This document shows positions 1 through 7,702 of a stretch of DNA of 14,182 nt, one piece after another (within the stretch, counting starts at the first letter, position 1; every line of letters starts with the position of its first letter). This DNA is from Hydrogenothermaceae bacterium (GTDB taxonomy: Bacteria > Aquificota > Aquificia > Aquificales > Hydrogenothermaceae): NCBI GenBank assembly GCA_012961365.1, contig DTZN01000245.1, forward strand, positions 1 through 14,182, given 5' to 3'. The notes under the pieces were generated by a model that had not been told where the DNA came from, ran no database searches, and was given only the letters and a program-made list of their open reading frames with translations. A program made the position numbers and the translations under genes.

Positions 1-35
1 ATAGCATAGTTAAAATGATAATATGAAGCAGGAAG

Positions 36-55
36 CTCTTCAATTTATTGGAGAG
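36..55. other. Short imperfect hairpin upstream of pgk
   Basis: Two 8-base arms (36-43 and 48-55) can pair around a 4-base loop with one G-U pair. No clear T tract follows on the + strand, so it is a weak terminator candidate for an unseen upstream gene. The rest of 1-167 shows no gene: all three + frames meet stop codons within the first 26 bases, and the open frame that runs from 48 into pgk looks like chance read-through of the leader. Confidence 0.2.
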
Positions 56-148
56 TAGTTCACGCTATAAAAATTATGGATTATCAGATATTAAAAGAAG
101 ATTATCAATTACTACCTTCAATTTAAATCCAAAATGCTTTATCATAGT

Positions 149-154
149 TATAAT
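149..154 (+). promoter_or_regulatory. Possible -10 element for pgk
   Basis: A perfect TATAAT lies 26 bases upstream of the pgk ATG. No convincing -35 hexamer sits 16-18 bases before it, and in such AT-rich DNA the match may be chance. The placement would give a short leader that still contains the ribosome binding site. Confidence 0.25.
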
Positions 155-167
155 TCTTAACTTTTAC

Positions 168-174
168 AGGAGGG
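168..174 (+). promoter_or_regulatory. pgk: Strong ribosome binding site that fixes the pgk start
   Basis: AGGAGGG lies 5 bases before the ATG at 180. It decides the start: the same frame is open back to a TTG at 48, but the 44 extra residues have no place in the phosphoglycerate kinase family, whereas a start at 180 gives the normal N terminus. Confidence 0.85.
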
Positions 175-179
175 CTTTA

Positions 180-1379
180 ATGTTTGATAATTTCTTAAGC
201 TTAGAAGAGGTTGATGTTTCAGGTAAAAGGGTTTTTGTTAGAGTTGATTATAATGTTCCAATAGATGAACACGGAGCTATTGTTGATGATATAAGAATTA
301 GAGAAACTATTCCAACAATAAACTATTTGATAGATAGAAATGCAAAAGTAATACTTGCCTCTCACCTTGGAAGACCTAAAGGAGAAAGAAAACCTGAATA
401 TTCACTTTATCCAGTAGCAAAGAGATTAGAAAGACTTCTTGATAAAGAAGTTAAATTTACCCCTGATTGTGTTGGAGAAGACGTTGAAAAAATGGTTAAT
501 TCTATGAAAGAAGGTGAGGTTTTACTTCTTGAAAATTTGAGATTTCATCAAGGAGAAGAACAAAATGACCCTGAATTTGCAAAAAAACTTGCAAGTTTAG
601 CAGATATTTATGTAATAGATGCATTTGGAACTTGCCATAGAAAACATGCTTCAATGTATGGAATAAAAGATTTTATACAACCTGTTGTTATGGGATTTTT
701 ACTTGAAAGAGAGCTAAAATTCTTTGAAAAAGCCCTTTTAAATCCTCAAAGACCAGTTATTGCATTTATTGGTGGTTCAAAAGTTTCATCAAAGCTTGGA
801 GTTTTGAAACATCTCGTTGAAAGAGTAGATAAAATGTTTATTGGTGGAGCTATGGCTTTTACATTTATTAAAGCCCTTGGATATCCTGTTGGAAGTTCAC
901 TGGTTGAAGATGATATGCAAGAAGAAGCCTTAAATATAATAGAGCAAGCAAAAAAGTTAAAAGTTAAACTTTATCTTCCTGTTGATTTTATATGCGGACA
1001 AGCAGTTTCAGAACAAACTCCAGTAATAGAGGTTCCTTGGCAAGAAATACCAGAAGGATGGATGGGATTAGATATAGGTCATGCATCTGTGGTTTTAATA
1101 AAAGAAATTCTCAAAGATGCTCAAACAATAGTTTGGAATGGTCCTATGGGAGTTTTTGAACTTGAAAAATTCAAAAGGGGAACATTTGAACTTGCTCATG
1201 CAATAGCAAATTCTCCTGCTTTATCAATTGCTGGAGGTGGAGATACAGATTATGCAATTCACAAAGCAGGAGTTGTAGATGAAATTAGCTACATTTCTAC
1301 TGGTGGAGGGGCTTTTCTTGAGTTATTAGAAGGTAAAATGCTACCTTGCTTAACTGCAATAACAAAAAAGGAAAACTAG
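180..1379 (+). CDS. pgk: Phosphoglycerate kinase
   Basis: Cytoplasmic enzyme of glycolysis and gluconeogenesis that transfers phosphate between 1,3-bisphosphoglycerate and ADP. With the start at 180 the protein has 399 residues, the normal bacterial length. Visible family motifs, in order: the substrate-binding RVDYNVP near residues 21-27, SHLGRPKG at 61-68, LENLRFH near 118-123, the hinge-side GGSKVSSKLGVL at 198-209, GGAMAFTF at 222-229, WNGPMGVFE at 319-327 and the phosphate-loop GGGDT at 352-356. Nothing is missing or truncated. The start rests on the AGGAGGG site at 168-174. The stop at 1377-1379 touches the ATG of the following sugar phosphatase gene, so the two are probably co-transcribed and translationally coupled. 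No glyceraldehyde-3-phosphate dehydrogenase gene is visible upstream within the window. Confidence 0.97.
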   Translation: MFDNFLSLEEVDVSGKRVFVRVDYNVPIDEHGAIVDDIRIRETIPTINYLIDRNAKVILASHLGRPKGERKPEYSLYPVAKRLERLLDKEVKFTPDCVGEDVEKMVNSMKEGEVLLLENLRFHQGEEQNDPEFAKKLASLADIYVIDAFGTCHRKHASMYGIKDFIQPVVMGFLLERELKFFEKALLNPQRPVIAFIGGSKVSSKLGVLKHLVERVDKMFIGGAMAFTFIKALGYPVGSSLVEDDMQEEALNIIEQAKKLKVKLYLPVDFICGQAVSEQTPVIEVPWQEIPEGWMGLDIGHASVVLIKEILKDAQTIVWNGPMGVFELEKFKRGTFELAHAIANSPALSIAGGGDTDYAIHKAGVVDEISYISTGGGAFLELLEGKMLPCLTAITKKEN

Positions 1380-2165
1380 ATGAAAGAATTTTTACAAACT
1401 GCTAAAGAAGCTGCTATTGTTGGCGGTCAAATATTAAAGGAAAACTTTAAACATATAAAATCTAAAGATATAGAAGAAAAAGGTAGAAAAGATTTTGTCA
1501 CATATGTTGATAAAACATCAGAAGAGAGAATTAGAGATTTTATTTTATCTAAATATCCAAACCATGCTTTTTTAGGTGAAGAAGATGGAATATTAGGTGA
1601 TAAAAACAGCTCTTTAATTTGGATAGTTGACCCTTTAGATGGGACAAAGAACTATATCAATGGATTTGAGATATTTGCTGTTTCTGTTGCTTTAATGGAT
1701 AGAGAAAAAGATGAGATTTTAGTAGGAGCTATATACATTCCCATGTTAGATAAATTGTATTGGGCTAGTAAAAGTAATGGTGCTTTTATGAATGGAAATA
1801 AGATTTTTGTTTCAAATAGAAGTAGGGAACTTGCTATAATAGCCACTGGTTTTCCTTTTAGACATATTGAAGAAATAGATATGTATTTAAAGGCATTTAG
1901 GGAAGCAATGATAAGATTTTCTGCTGTTAGAAGACCTGGAGCTGCTGCAGTGGATTTAGCCTACACGGCAGAAGGAGTTTTTGATGGTTTTTTTGAAATG
2001 AAACTGTCTATATGGGATATAGCTGCTGGAGCTTTGCTTGTAAAAGAAGCAGGAGGAATATATACAAATTTTGAAGGAAATTTTGTTTTAGATGGAAATG
2101 TAATAGCCGGTGGTGAAAAAATATACAAAGAGCTAAAAGATATAGTTGAAAAAAATCTACTTTAA
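1380..2165 (+). CDS. suhB: Inositol monophosphatase family protein (SuhB/IMPase-like sugar phosphatase)
   Basis: Mg2+-dependent, Li+-sensitive-type sugar phosphatase of the IMPase/FBPase superfamily, 261 residues, a normal family length. The metal-binding residues are all visible: GEED at 66-69, DPLDGTKN at 84-91 (Asp84 and Asp87) and IWDIAAG at 211-217 (Asp213). A conserved Gly/Ala-rich RRPGAAAVDLAY stretch lies at about 184-195. The ATG directly follows the pgk stop, with AAGG 8 bases upstream inside pgk, so expression is probably coupled to pgk. The family includes inositol-1-phosphatases, archaeal-type enzymes that also cleave fructose-1,6-bisphosphate, and SuhB proteins that act in rRNA transcription. 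The sequence alone does not separate these. Pairing with pgk makes a gluconeogenic fructose-bisphosphatase role possible, but that is inference. Confidence 0.9.
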   Translation: MKEFLQTAKEAAIVGGQILKENFKHIKSKDIEEKGRKDFVTYVDKTSEERIRDFILSKYPNHAFLGEEDGILGDKNSSLIWIVDPLDGTKNYINGFEIFAVSVALMDREKDEILVGAIYIPMLDKLYWASKSNGAFMNGNKIFVSNRSRELAIIATGFPFRHIEEIDMYLKAFREAMIRFSAVRRPGAAAVDLAYTAEGVFDGFFEMKLSIWDIAAGALLVKEAGGIYTNFEGNFVLDGNVIAGGEKIYKELKDIVEKNLL

Positions 2166-2179
2166 AATACCTTAGTTTT

Positions 2180-4636
2180 ATGGCGATTTTAGATATATCC
2201 CAAAAAATTGTATATGAAAAGGAAATTCCCCCGCAGAAAGCTATATATAAAGATTTTCCATTTAAAAATGAAAAAATTACTAAATTTCTAAAAGAGAAAA
2301 ATATAAGATTATACTCTCATCAAGCAGATGCTATAAGACAAATATTTCTAAAAAACAATGTGGTTATTACAACTCCAACAGCATCTGGTAAATCTTATAT
2401 TTATATACTTTCTGTTTTAGAAAGGTTTCAAGCTAATCCTTATACAAAAGCATTAGTTTTATTTCCTCTTAAAGCATTAGCACAAGACCAGTATGCAAAG
2501 ATAAAAGAACTTGTTTTAGAACTTGGTATAAATATAACTGTTGAGGTATATGATGGAGATACTCCAAAAGAAAAAAGAATAGAGATTAGAAACAATCCTC
2601 CCAATTTTCTAATTACTACCCCTGATATGTTGAATATTGGAATATTGCCTTTCCATTACAAATGGGCTTCTTTTTTTGAAGATTTAGAATTTATAGTCAT
2701 TGATGAAGTTCATACCTATAGAGGAGTAATCGGTTCTCATATAGCAAATATAATAAAAAGATTAAAAAGAATTGTTTCTTACTACAAATCAGAAAAACCT
2801 ACTTTTATTACAAATTCTGCAACAATACACAATCCATCTAAATTTGTTTCTAATTTAATTAGTGAACCAGTTATTGAAATATCAAAATCTGGTGCGTCTT
2901 CTCCAAAAAAAGTAGTTCAAATCCTGAAAAACCTAAAATCCTTAGAAATAGCCGGTTTAATAGCAAACAATGTTATTAACGATATTTCTACTATAGTTTT
3001 TGTAGATTCAAGAAAAGAAGCAGAAATTTTGTCTTTAAGGGTAAAAGATGTTTTAAAAAACAAAGGTAAAGAAGAGCTAATAGGCAAAGTAAGTCCTTAT
3101 AGGTCTGGATACACTTCAAAAGAAAGAAGGGATATTGAATTCAAAATTATAACGAGAAATATTTTAGCTGTAATATCTACAAGTGCATTAGAAATGGGGA
3201 TTGATATAGGAGATTTAGAAAGCTGTATATTAATAGGCTATCCCGGAACATTAGCCCAACTTTGGCAAAGATTTGGTAGAGCAGGAAGAAGAGATAAACC
3301 TGCTTATAATATACTAATTCCAAAAAGAAATGCATTAGACCAATACTTTGTAAAAAATCCTGAAGAAATCTTTAAAAGACAGATGGAAGAACCAGTAATA
3401 AATCCTAAAAATAAGTATATTCTAAAAAAACATATTCCTCTAATAGCTTATGAAATTCCAATAAAAATAAAAGAGTTGTCAGAAGAAGAAAAAGAAGTAG
3501 CAAGACAGTTATACAAGGAGAAAAAATTAAAATTTTCAAATAATAAGCTTTTTGCATCAAAACCTTCACCATTTAGTATCCGTTCTGCTGGAAATAGCTT
3601 TAAAATCGTTGATGCAAAAAAAGATAAAGTGATAGGCGATATTTCTGAGGATATTTTAATTTATGAAGCTCATCCAGGAGCAATTTATTTACATAACGGT
3701 GAAAAGTTTATCGTAGAAAAGATAGATTTTAATAAACAAACTGTTTATGTAGAAAAAACAGAAACTTCATTTATTACAGAGCCCTTAAAAGAAACTTTTA
3801 TAGATGTAATAGAAATTTCAGAAAGCAAAAAGATAAATAATATTATGATTTACAAAGGTATAGTAAGCGTTAGGTCTAGGGTTTTAGGTTATTTTGTTAG
3901 AGATTTAGATAGGGATTTAAAGCTTAATGAGCACTTTTTTCCAGAAAAAGAGATTTTAGAAAGGAACTTTGAAACAGTTGCTTTTTGGTTTTCTATGCCA
4001 CAATCTTGGGAAAGTGATATCTTAAGAAAAAACTGGCTGTTTAATATAAGAATACTTAAAAACTTTTTAAAAGAAAAATCTCTAGAAAATCCGGGATTTT
4101 TTGTTTATGAAGACATTGCTTTTGAAAATTTAAATTCATTTAAAGAAACAGGTAATCCAGATGATTTTGAAATGTTTTTAAAGGCAACAAATGCATTTAT
4201 ACAAAAATTGAGTGAAAAGGATAAACAAATTTTTAATGATATTATAAAAAGAATAAAAGAGAGAAAACAAGCATTTTTAGGAGCTTTACATGGAGTAGAG
4301 CATGCATTAATAGGTATATATCCATTATTTGCAATGAATGATAGATGGGATATTGGCGGTATGTCCACTCCTTATGATGTTTCTACGCAAAACCCAACGA
4401 TTTATATCTATGATGGATACGAAGGGGGAGTTGGATATTCTGAAATTGGATTTAACAAATTAGACAAAATGATGGAAAGTGTTTACATAAATATATCAAA
4501 ATGTAAATGCTCTGCAGGTTGCCCGTCATGCATATATTCCCCAAAATGTGGAAATTCCAATGATTACCTAGATAAAACAGCATCAATACTATTATCTCAT
4601 AAAATACTCAAAGAACTAAGAGGACATACACAATGA
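2180..4636 (+). CDS. DEAD/DEAH-box helicase with DUF1998-type cysteine-rich C terminus (MrfA/YprA-like)
   Basis: Superfamily 2 ATP-dependent nucleic acid helicase of 818 residues. Visible motifs: LYSHQADAI at 44-52, Walker A TPTASGKS at 65-72, motif II DEVH at 175-178, motif III SAT at 213-215, a motif V region TSALEMGIDIG at 334-344 and motif VI QRFGRAGR at 363-370. The C-terminal part contains HGVEHALIG and GGVGYSE blocks typical of DUF1998. It ends with five clustered cysteines (775, 777, 781, 784 and 790), four of which could form the metal site known in this family. Bacillus subtilis MrfA of this family works with the nuclease MrfB in mitomycin-damage repair; no MrfB-like gene is seen here. 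No clear ribosome binding site precedes the ATG, which lies 14 bases after the phosphatase stop. The last 4 bases overlap the glycosyltransferase gene (ATGA). Helicase family is sure; orthology to MrfA is likely but not proven. Confidence 0.92.
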   Translation: MAILDISQKIVYEKEIPPQKAIYKDFPFKNEKITKFLKEKNIRLYSHQADAIRQIFLKNNVVITTPTASGKSYIYILSVLERFQANPYTKALVLFPLKALAQDQYAKIKELVLELGINITVEVYDGDTPKEKRIEIRNNPPNFLITTPDMLNIGILPFHYKWASFFEDLEFIVIDEVHTYRGVIGSHIANIIKRLKRIVSYYKSEKPTFITNSATIHNPSKFVSNLISEPVIEISKSGASSPKKVVQILKNLKSLEIAGLIANNVINDISTIVFVDSRKEAEILSLRVKDVLKNKGKEELIGKVSPYRSGYTSKERRDIEFKIITRNILAVISTSALEMGIDIGDLESCILIGYPGTLAQLWQRFGRAGRRDKPAYNILIPKRNALDQYFVKNPEEIFKRQMEEPVINPKNKYILKKHIPLIAYEIPIKIKELSEEEKEVARQLYKEKKLKFSNNKLFASKPSPFSIRSAGNSFKIVDAKKDKVIGDISEDILIYEAHPGAIYLHNGEKFIVEKIDFNKQTVYVEKTETSFITEPLKETFIDVIEISESKKINNIMIYKGIVSVRSRVLGYFVRDLDRDLKLNEHFFPEKEILERNFETVAFWFSMPQSWESDILRKNWLFNIRILKNFLKEKSLENPGFFVYEDIAFENLNSFKETGNPDDFEMFLKATNAFIQKLSEKDKQIFNDIIKRIKERKQAFLGALHGVEHALIGIYPLFAMNDRWDIGGMSTPYDVSTQNPTIYIYDGYEGGVGYSEIGFNKLDKMMESVYINISKCKCSAGCPSCIYSPKCGNSNDYLDKTASILLSHKILKELRGHTQ

Positions 4637-6105
4637 AAAAGATTTTCACTATAGCTATATTACTGGCTATAATAAAAATAATTTACATCTTATTTGGGCA
4701 TATAGATTTATCCCCAGAAGAAGCCCAATACTGGGTGTGGTCTAAATTTTTAGATGTATATTATTACTCTAAACCACCAATGATTGCCTACTTTAATTAT
4801 ATATCTACTTCAATTTTTGGTGATACCGAGTTAGGAGTAAGAATAAATGCAGTTTTAATTGCTTCTTTTTTATTTATATTTATGTATTTTTTCACAAAAA
4901 AAATATTTAAAGATGAAAAAATTGCAGTTTTTTCTGCTTTTTCTTTAATTCCATTAGTTTCTTACAATTTAATGTCTATTTTATTTTTAACTGATACTGT
5001 TTTAATGCTTTTTTATGTGATTTCCCTCTATTTTTTTTACAAAGTGTTATTCTTAAATGAAAAAAAGCATCTAATTTTATGGGGAATATTTTCAGGTTTA
5101 GCCTTATTATCTAAACAAGTTTTTATAATAATATATCCCGTGTTTTTATTGCTTATTTATCTTTATAAAAAGGACTTATTAAAAAACACGGTTTTTTACT
5201 TTTCTTTTGGTATTTCTATTTTAATAGGATTAATTCCTTTAATTATATGGAATATTAATAACGAATTTGCTACCTTAAAACATCTATTTTATTTGTCAGG
5301 TGGAAATAATTATTTTGATATAAAAAAAAGTTTAAAACATTTAGGAGATTATGTATTATCCCAAATAGCAATAAATTCTATATTTTTATTTCCCTTTTTT
5401 GTGTTTGCAATAGTAAAAGGTTTTAAAGATATAAAAGACAAAAATATAGCATTTTTACTTTCATTTCCTGCTTTTGTATTTTTATTCTTTATACTCATTT
5501 CACTAAAACATAGGGTATATGAAAATTGGCCTGCTTTTGCTTATTTCACATTATATATACTAGTTGCTTTTTATGTATATAAATATAGAAAATTCAAACA
5601 GTATGTAATTTTGTCTTTTATATCTATTGTGAGTATAGTATTTTTGTTTTATACTCCCTTACTTGATAAAGTAGGTCTTGGAAAATTTTTACCTCCTGAA
5701 AAAGACCCTACCAAAAAATTAGTTGGTTGGAAAGGGTTAGCAAAAAAAGTTGAAGAAATTAGGAAAAATTATCCAGATGCTTTTTTATTTTCAGATGATT
5801 ATTTTATAAGCTCTGAGCTTATATTTTATTTAAAATCTCATCCATTTGTTTACTGTATAAACACAGGAAGGAGAAAAAATCAGTTTGACTATTGGGAAAA
5901 TATAAATAGTGAGAAAAATTTTGGAAAAACAGGCATTTATATAACAGGAGTTAATATACAAAAATTTGTTAGAGATGGATTTTCTAAAGTCGTTTTAAAG
6001 GCAGAATACAATGTAGAATATAGAGGTAAGAATATAAAACACTTTAATATATATGTTCTTTCTAATTTTTCTGGAATAAAAGAAGTTAAAACAAATAGAT
6101 ATTAA
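4633..6105 (+). CDS. ArnT/PMT-like membrane glycosyltransferase (GT39/GT83 clan)
   Basis: Predicted polytopic membrane enzyme of 490 residues that should move a sugar from a lipid-phosphate donor to a lipid or protein outside the cytoplasmic membrane. Evidence: the N-terminal hydrophobic segment is followed by DLSPEEAQYW at 25-34, the loop with acidic residues typical of the clan, then YYSKPPMIAYF at 44-54. LTDTVLML at 119-126 and HRVYENWPAFAY at 293-304 also match the clan pattern. About ten hydrophobic segments span residues 1-340, and a soluble C-terminal tail of about 150 residues follows. The ATG overlaps the helicase stop (ATGA), with AAGAGGA about 8 bases upstream, so translation is probably coupled. 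The acceptor and sugar cannot be told from the sequence. Lipid A or other cell-envelope glycosylation is the usual role. The stop lies one base from the stop of the opposing small gene. Confidence 0.85.
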   Translation: MKKIFTIAILLAIIKIIYILFGHIDLSPEEAQYWVWSKFLDVYYYSKPPMIAYFNYISTSIFGDTELGVRINAVLIASFLFIFMYFFTKKIFKDEKIAVFSAFSLIPLVSYNLMSILFLTDTVLMLFYVISLYFFYKVLFLNEKKHLILWGIFSGLALLSKQVFIIIYPVFLLLIYLYKKDLLKNTVFYFSFGISILIGLIPLIIWNINNEFATLKHLFYLSGGNNYFDIKKSLKHLGDYVLSQIAINSIFLFPFFVFAIVKGFKDIKDKNIAFLLSFPAFVFLFFILISLKHRVYENWPAFAYFTLYILVAFYVYKYRKFKQYVILSFISIVSIVFLFYTPLLDKVGLGKFLPPEKDPTKKLVGWKGLAKKVEEIRKNYPDAFLFSDDYFISSELIFYLKSHPFVYCINTGRRKNQFDYWENINSEKNFGKTGIYITGVNIQKFVRDGFSKVVLKAEYNVEYRGKNIKHFNIYVLSNFSGIKEVKTNRY

Positions 6106-6106
6106 C

Positions 6107-6430
6107 TTACTTTCCAAAACCAGACTGAATTGCTTCTATAGTAGCTTGTTTTTTTGATCTAGATTTTGATTTTATAGTAGGAGCCTTTATGTAATTTGAT
6201 GGTGGATTATACGATGGGTTAATATAGTTCGGAGCGTTTATAGGATTGGCTTTATAGTAATTAGGAACAACATCTGGATATTTAGCTTTTATGTAATTAG
6301 GAGAATTTTTGGGATTTGCTTTGTAATAAACAGCTTTTCTTGGAGTTATAAACAATTTATTTTTATTTAAAAAATAATATACAACCCCCACTAAGCTAAT
6401 AATTAAGGCTAAACTTATTATTAACTTCAT
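6107..6430 (-). CDS. Small membrane-anchored protein with Tyr/Asn/Pro repeats, function unknown
   Basis: A protein of 107 residues that I do not recognise. Residues 1-20 form one hydrophobic segment (signal anchor or uncleaved signal peptide), with a basic stretch following. Residues 35-85 carry imperfect repeats: YYKANP occurs at 35-40 and 58-63, exactly 23 residues apart, each followed four residues later by PNYI (44-47 and 67-70), with a third partial copy SNYI at 78-81. The C terminus is Lys/Ser-rich (86-95) and ends in GFGK. The most likely arrangement is a membrane anchor with an extended, low-complexity periplasmic tail. It lies 12 bases after the stop of the CNNM-family gene on the same strand, so it is probably the last gene of that operon. 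No clear ribosome binding site is seen. The repeats argue for a real coding region rather than chance. Confidence 0.65.
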   Translation of the reverse strand: MKLIISLALIISLVGVVYYFLNKNKLFITPRKAVYYKANPKNSPNYIKAKYPDVVPNYYKANPINAPNYINPSYNPPSNYIKAPTIKSKSRSKKQATIEAIQSGFGK

Positions 6431-6442
6431 AATAAGTTAAAT

Positions 6443-7702
6443 TTACTCTACTTTTCCAGAATTTTCCACCTTTTCTATTAAAACTTCCTGAATTCTTCTC
6501 TTATTTGTTTGTAGAATTGTAAATTTTAAGTTATTGTAATAGATTTCTTCACTTACCATGGGCATTCTACCAAGATAATAAACTATAAAACCTCCAAGGG
6601 TTTCATAAGGACCCTTTGGAAATTTCTCACCAACAAGTGTTTCTATTTCTTTTATCTCAATCCTTCCGTCAACTACTATTTTGTCTTTAAAAGTTCTTTT
6701 AATCATTTTCTTTTCTTTTTTTGTATATTCATCTCCAATTTCTCCAACTATTTCCTCTAATACATCTTCAAGGGTAATAATACCCATTGTTGCTCCTCTC
6801 TCATCAACAACAACTGCCATATGGTCTTTGAATTTTTTAAACCCTTTTAAAACATTTGGAAGGCTAGTAAACTCGTTTAAATATCTAATACTTTTGGCGA
6901 AATTTTTAACTGGTTCATCTGGTTTTACATCTGCTAAATCATAGGCTCTTATAACTCCAACTATTTCATCAATCCTTTTTGCATATACTGGTATTCTAGA
7001 AAAACCTGAAGTTTTAAATACAGATACTATATCTTTTATTTTCTCATTCTCATCAACTGCAACAACATCAGATAAAGGAACAACAATTTCTCCAAGCCTT
7101 CTTTCTTTAAAAATTAAAACATTTGCGATTATTTTCTTTTCTACTTCTTCTATACCTTCACTATCCATTAAAAGAGCATCAAGGAGTTCTTCTCGTGATA
7201 AGATTTTATCTTTCCTTGGTTGTAATTTAAATACAAAAAAAACTATTTTTGTTATTAAATTTGCAAGCAAAATTAATGGATATAACAGTTTCCTAAAAAA
7301 ATCTAAAGCTGGAACTATAAAATAAACTAATTTTTCTGCAAAATGTTGGAATATACTTTTTGGTAGAATTTCTCCAAATAAGAGAGTTAAAACGATAATA
7401 CTCTCTGCAAATATTTCTTCTTTTCCTTTTAAAGCTGGTAAATAAATTGCAAATTCCATAAGAAAATTTACATAAATGGCAGTTATAGCAACAATACTTA
7501 AAGTAGTTCCAATTAATGTAGTTGCTATATAGTAATCAAAATGTTTTTGAAGTTTTTCATAAAGTTTTTTTGCTCTTGCATCTTTATTTTTTGCTAGATA
7601 TTTTAATTTTGCTCTATTAACAGAAAAAAGGGCTATTTCTGAACCTGAAAAGAAAGCTTCTAAAATTAAAAAGAAGAAAATAGCTATTATATAAGAAATC
7701 AT
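6443..7702 (-). CDS. CNNM/CBS/CorC_HlyC membrane protein (hemolysin C / CorC-like), copy 2
   Basis: Membrane protein of 419 residues with the full three-part layout of the family. The N-terminal CNNM (DUF21) domain with about four membrane segments spans roughly 1-160 and contains FSGSEIALFS at 18-27 and FGEILPKS at 109-116. A CBS pair follows at roughly 205-325, with SRIPVY at 235-240 and HMAVVVDERGATMGIITLEDVLEEIVGEI ending near 322. A CorC_HlyC domain covers about 335-410. Family members are linked to Mg2+ or Co2+ efflux and homeostasis; adenine nucleotides often bind the CBS pair. The linker motif VMTPR seen in the upstream paralogue is replaced here by IVVPL at 206-210. The ATG overlaps the upstream paralogue's stop by 4 bases, with GAGGT at 7709-7713 as ribosome binding site. 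The old name hemolysin should not be taken as function. Confidence 0.92.
   Translation of the reverse strand: MISYIIAIFFFLILEAFFSGSEIALFSVNRAKLKYLAKNKDARAKKLYEKLQKHFDYYIATTLIGTTLSIVAITAIYVNFLMEFAIYLPALKGKEEIFAESIIVLTLLFGEILPKSIFQHFAEKLVYFIVPALDFFRKLLYPLILLANLITKIVFFVFKLQPRKDKILSREELLDALLMDSEGIEEVEKKIIANVLIFKERRLGEIVVPLSDVVAVDENEKIKDIVSVFKTSGFSRIPVYAKRIDEIVGVIRAYDLADVKPDEPVKNFAKSIRYLNEFTSLPNVLKGFKKFKDHMAVVVDERGATMGIITLEDVLEEIVGEIGDEYTKKEKKMIKRTFKDKIVVDGRIEIKEIETLVGEKFPKGPYETLGGFIVYYLGRMPMVSEEIYYNNLKFTILQTNKRRIQEVLIEKVENSGKVE

Noticed and set aside
48..179. N-terminal extension of phosphoglycerate kinase from a TTG at 48
   Set aside because: The 44 residues do not fit the family, and a strong ribosome binding site sits directly before the ATG at 180.
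1652..1846. Open frame on the - strand inside the phosphatase gene
   Set aside because: Lies wholly within a well-supported gene and has no recognisable family features.
4105..4368. Open frame on the - strand inside the helicase gene
   Set aside because: Shadow of the conserved helicase C-terminal region.
6681..6944. Open frame on the + strand inside CNNM copy 2
   Set aside because: Antisense shadow of the CBS domains.
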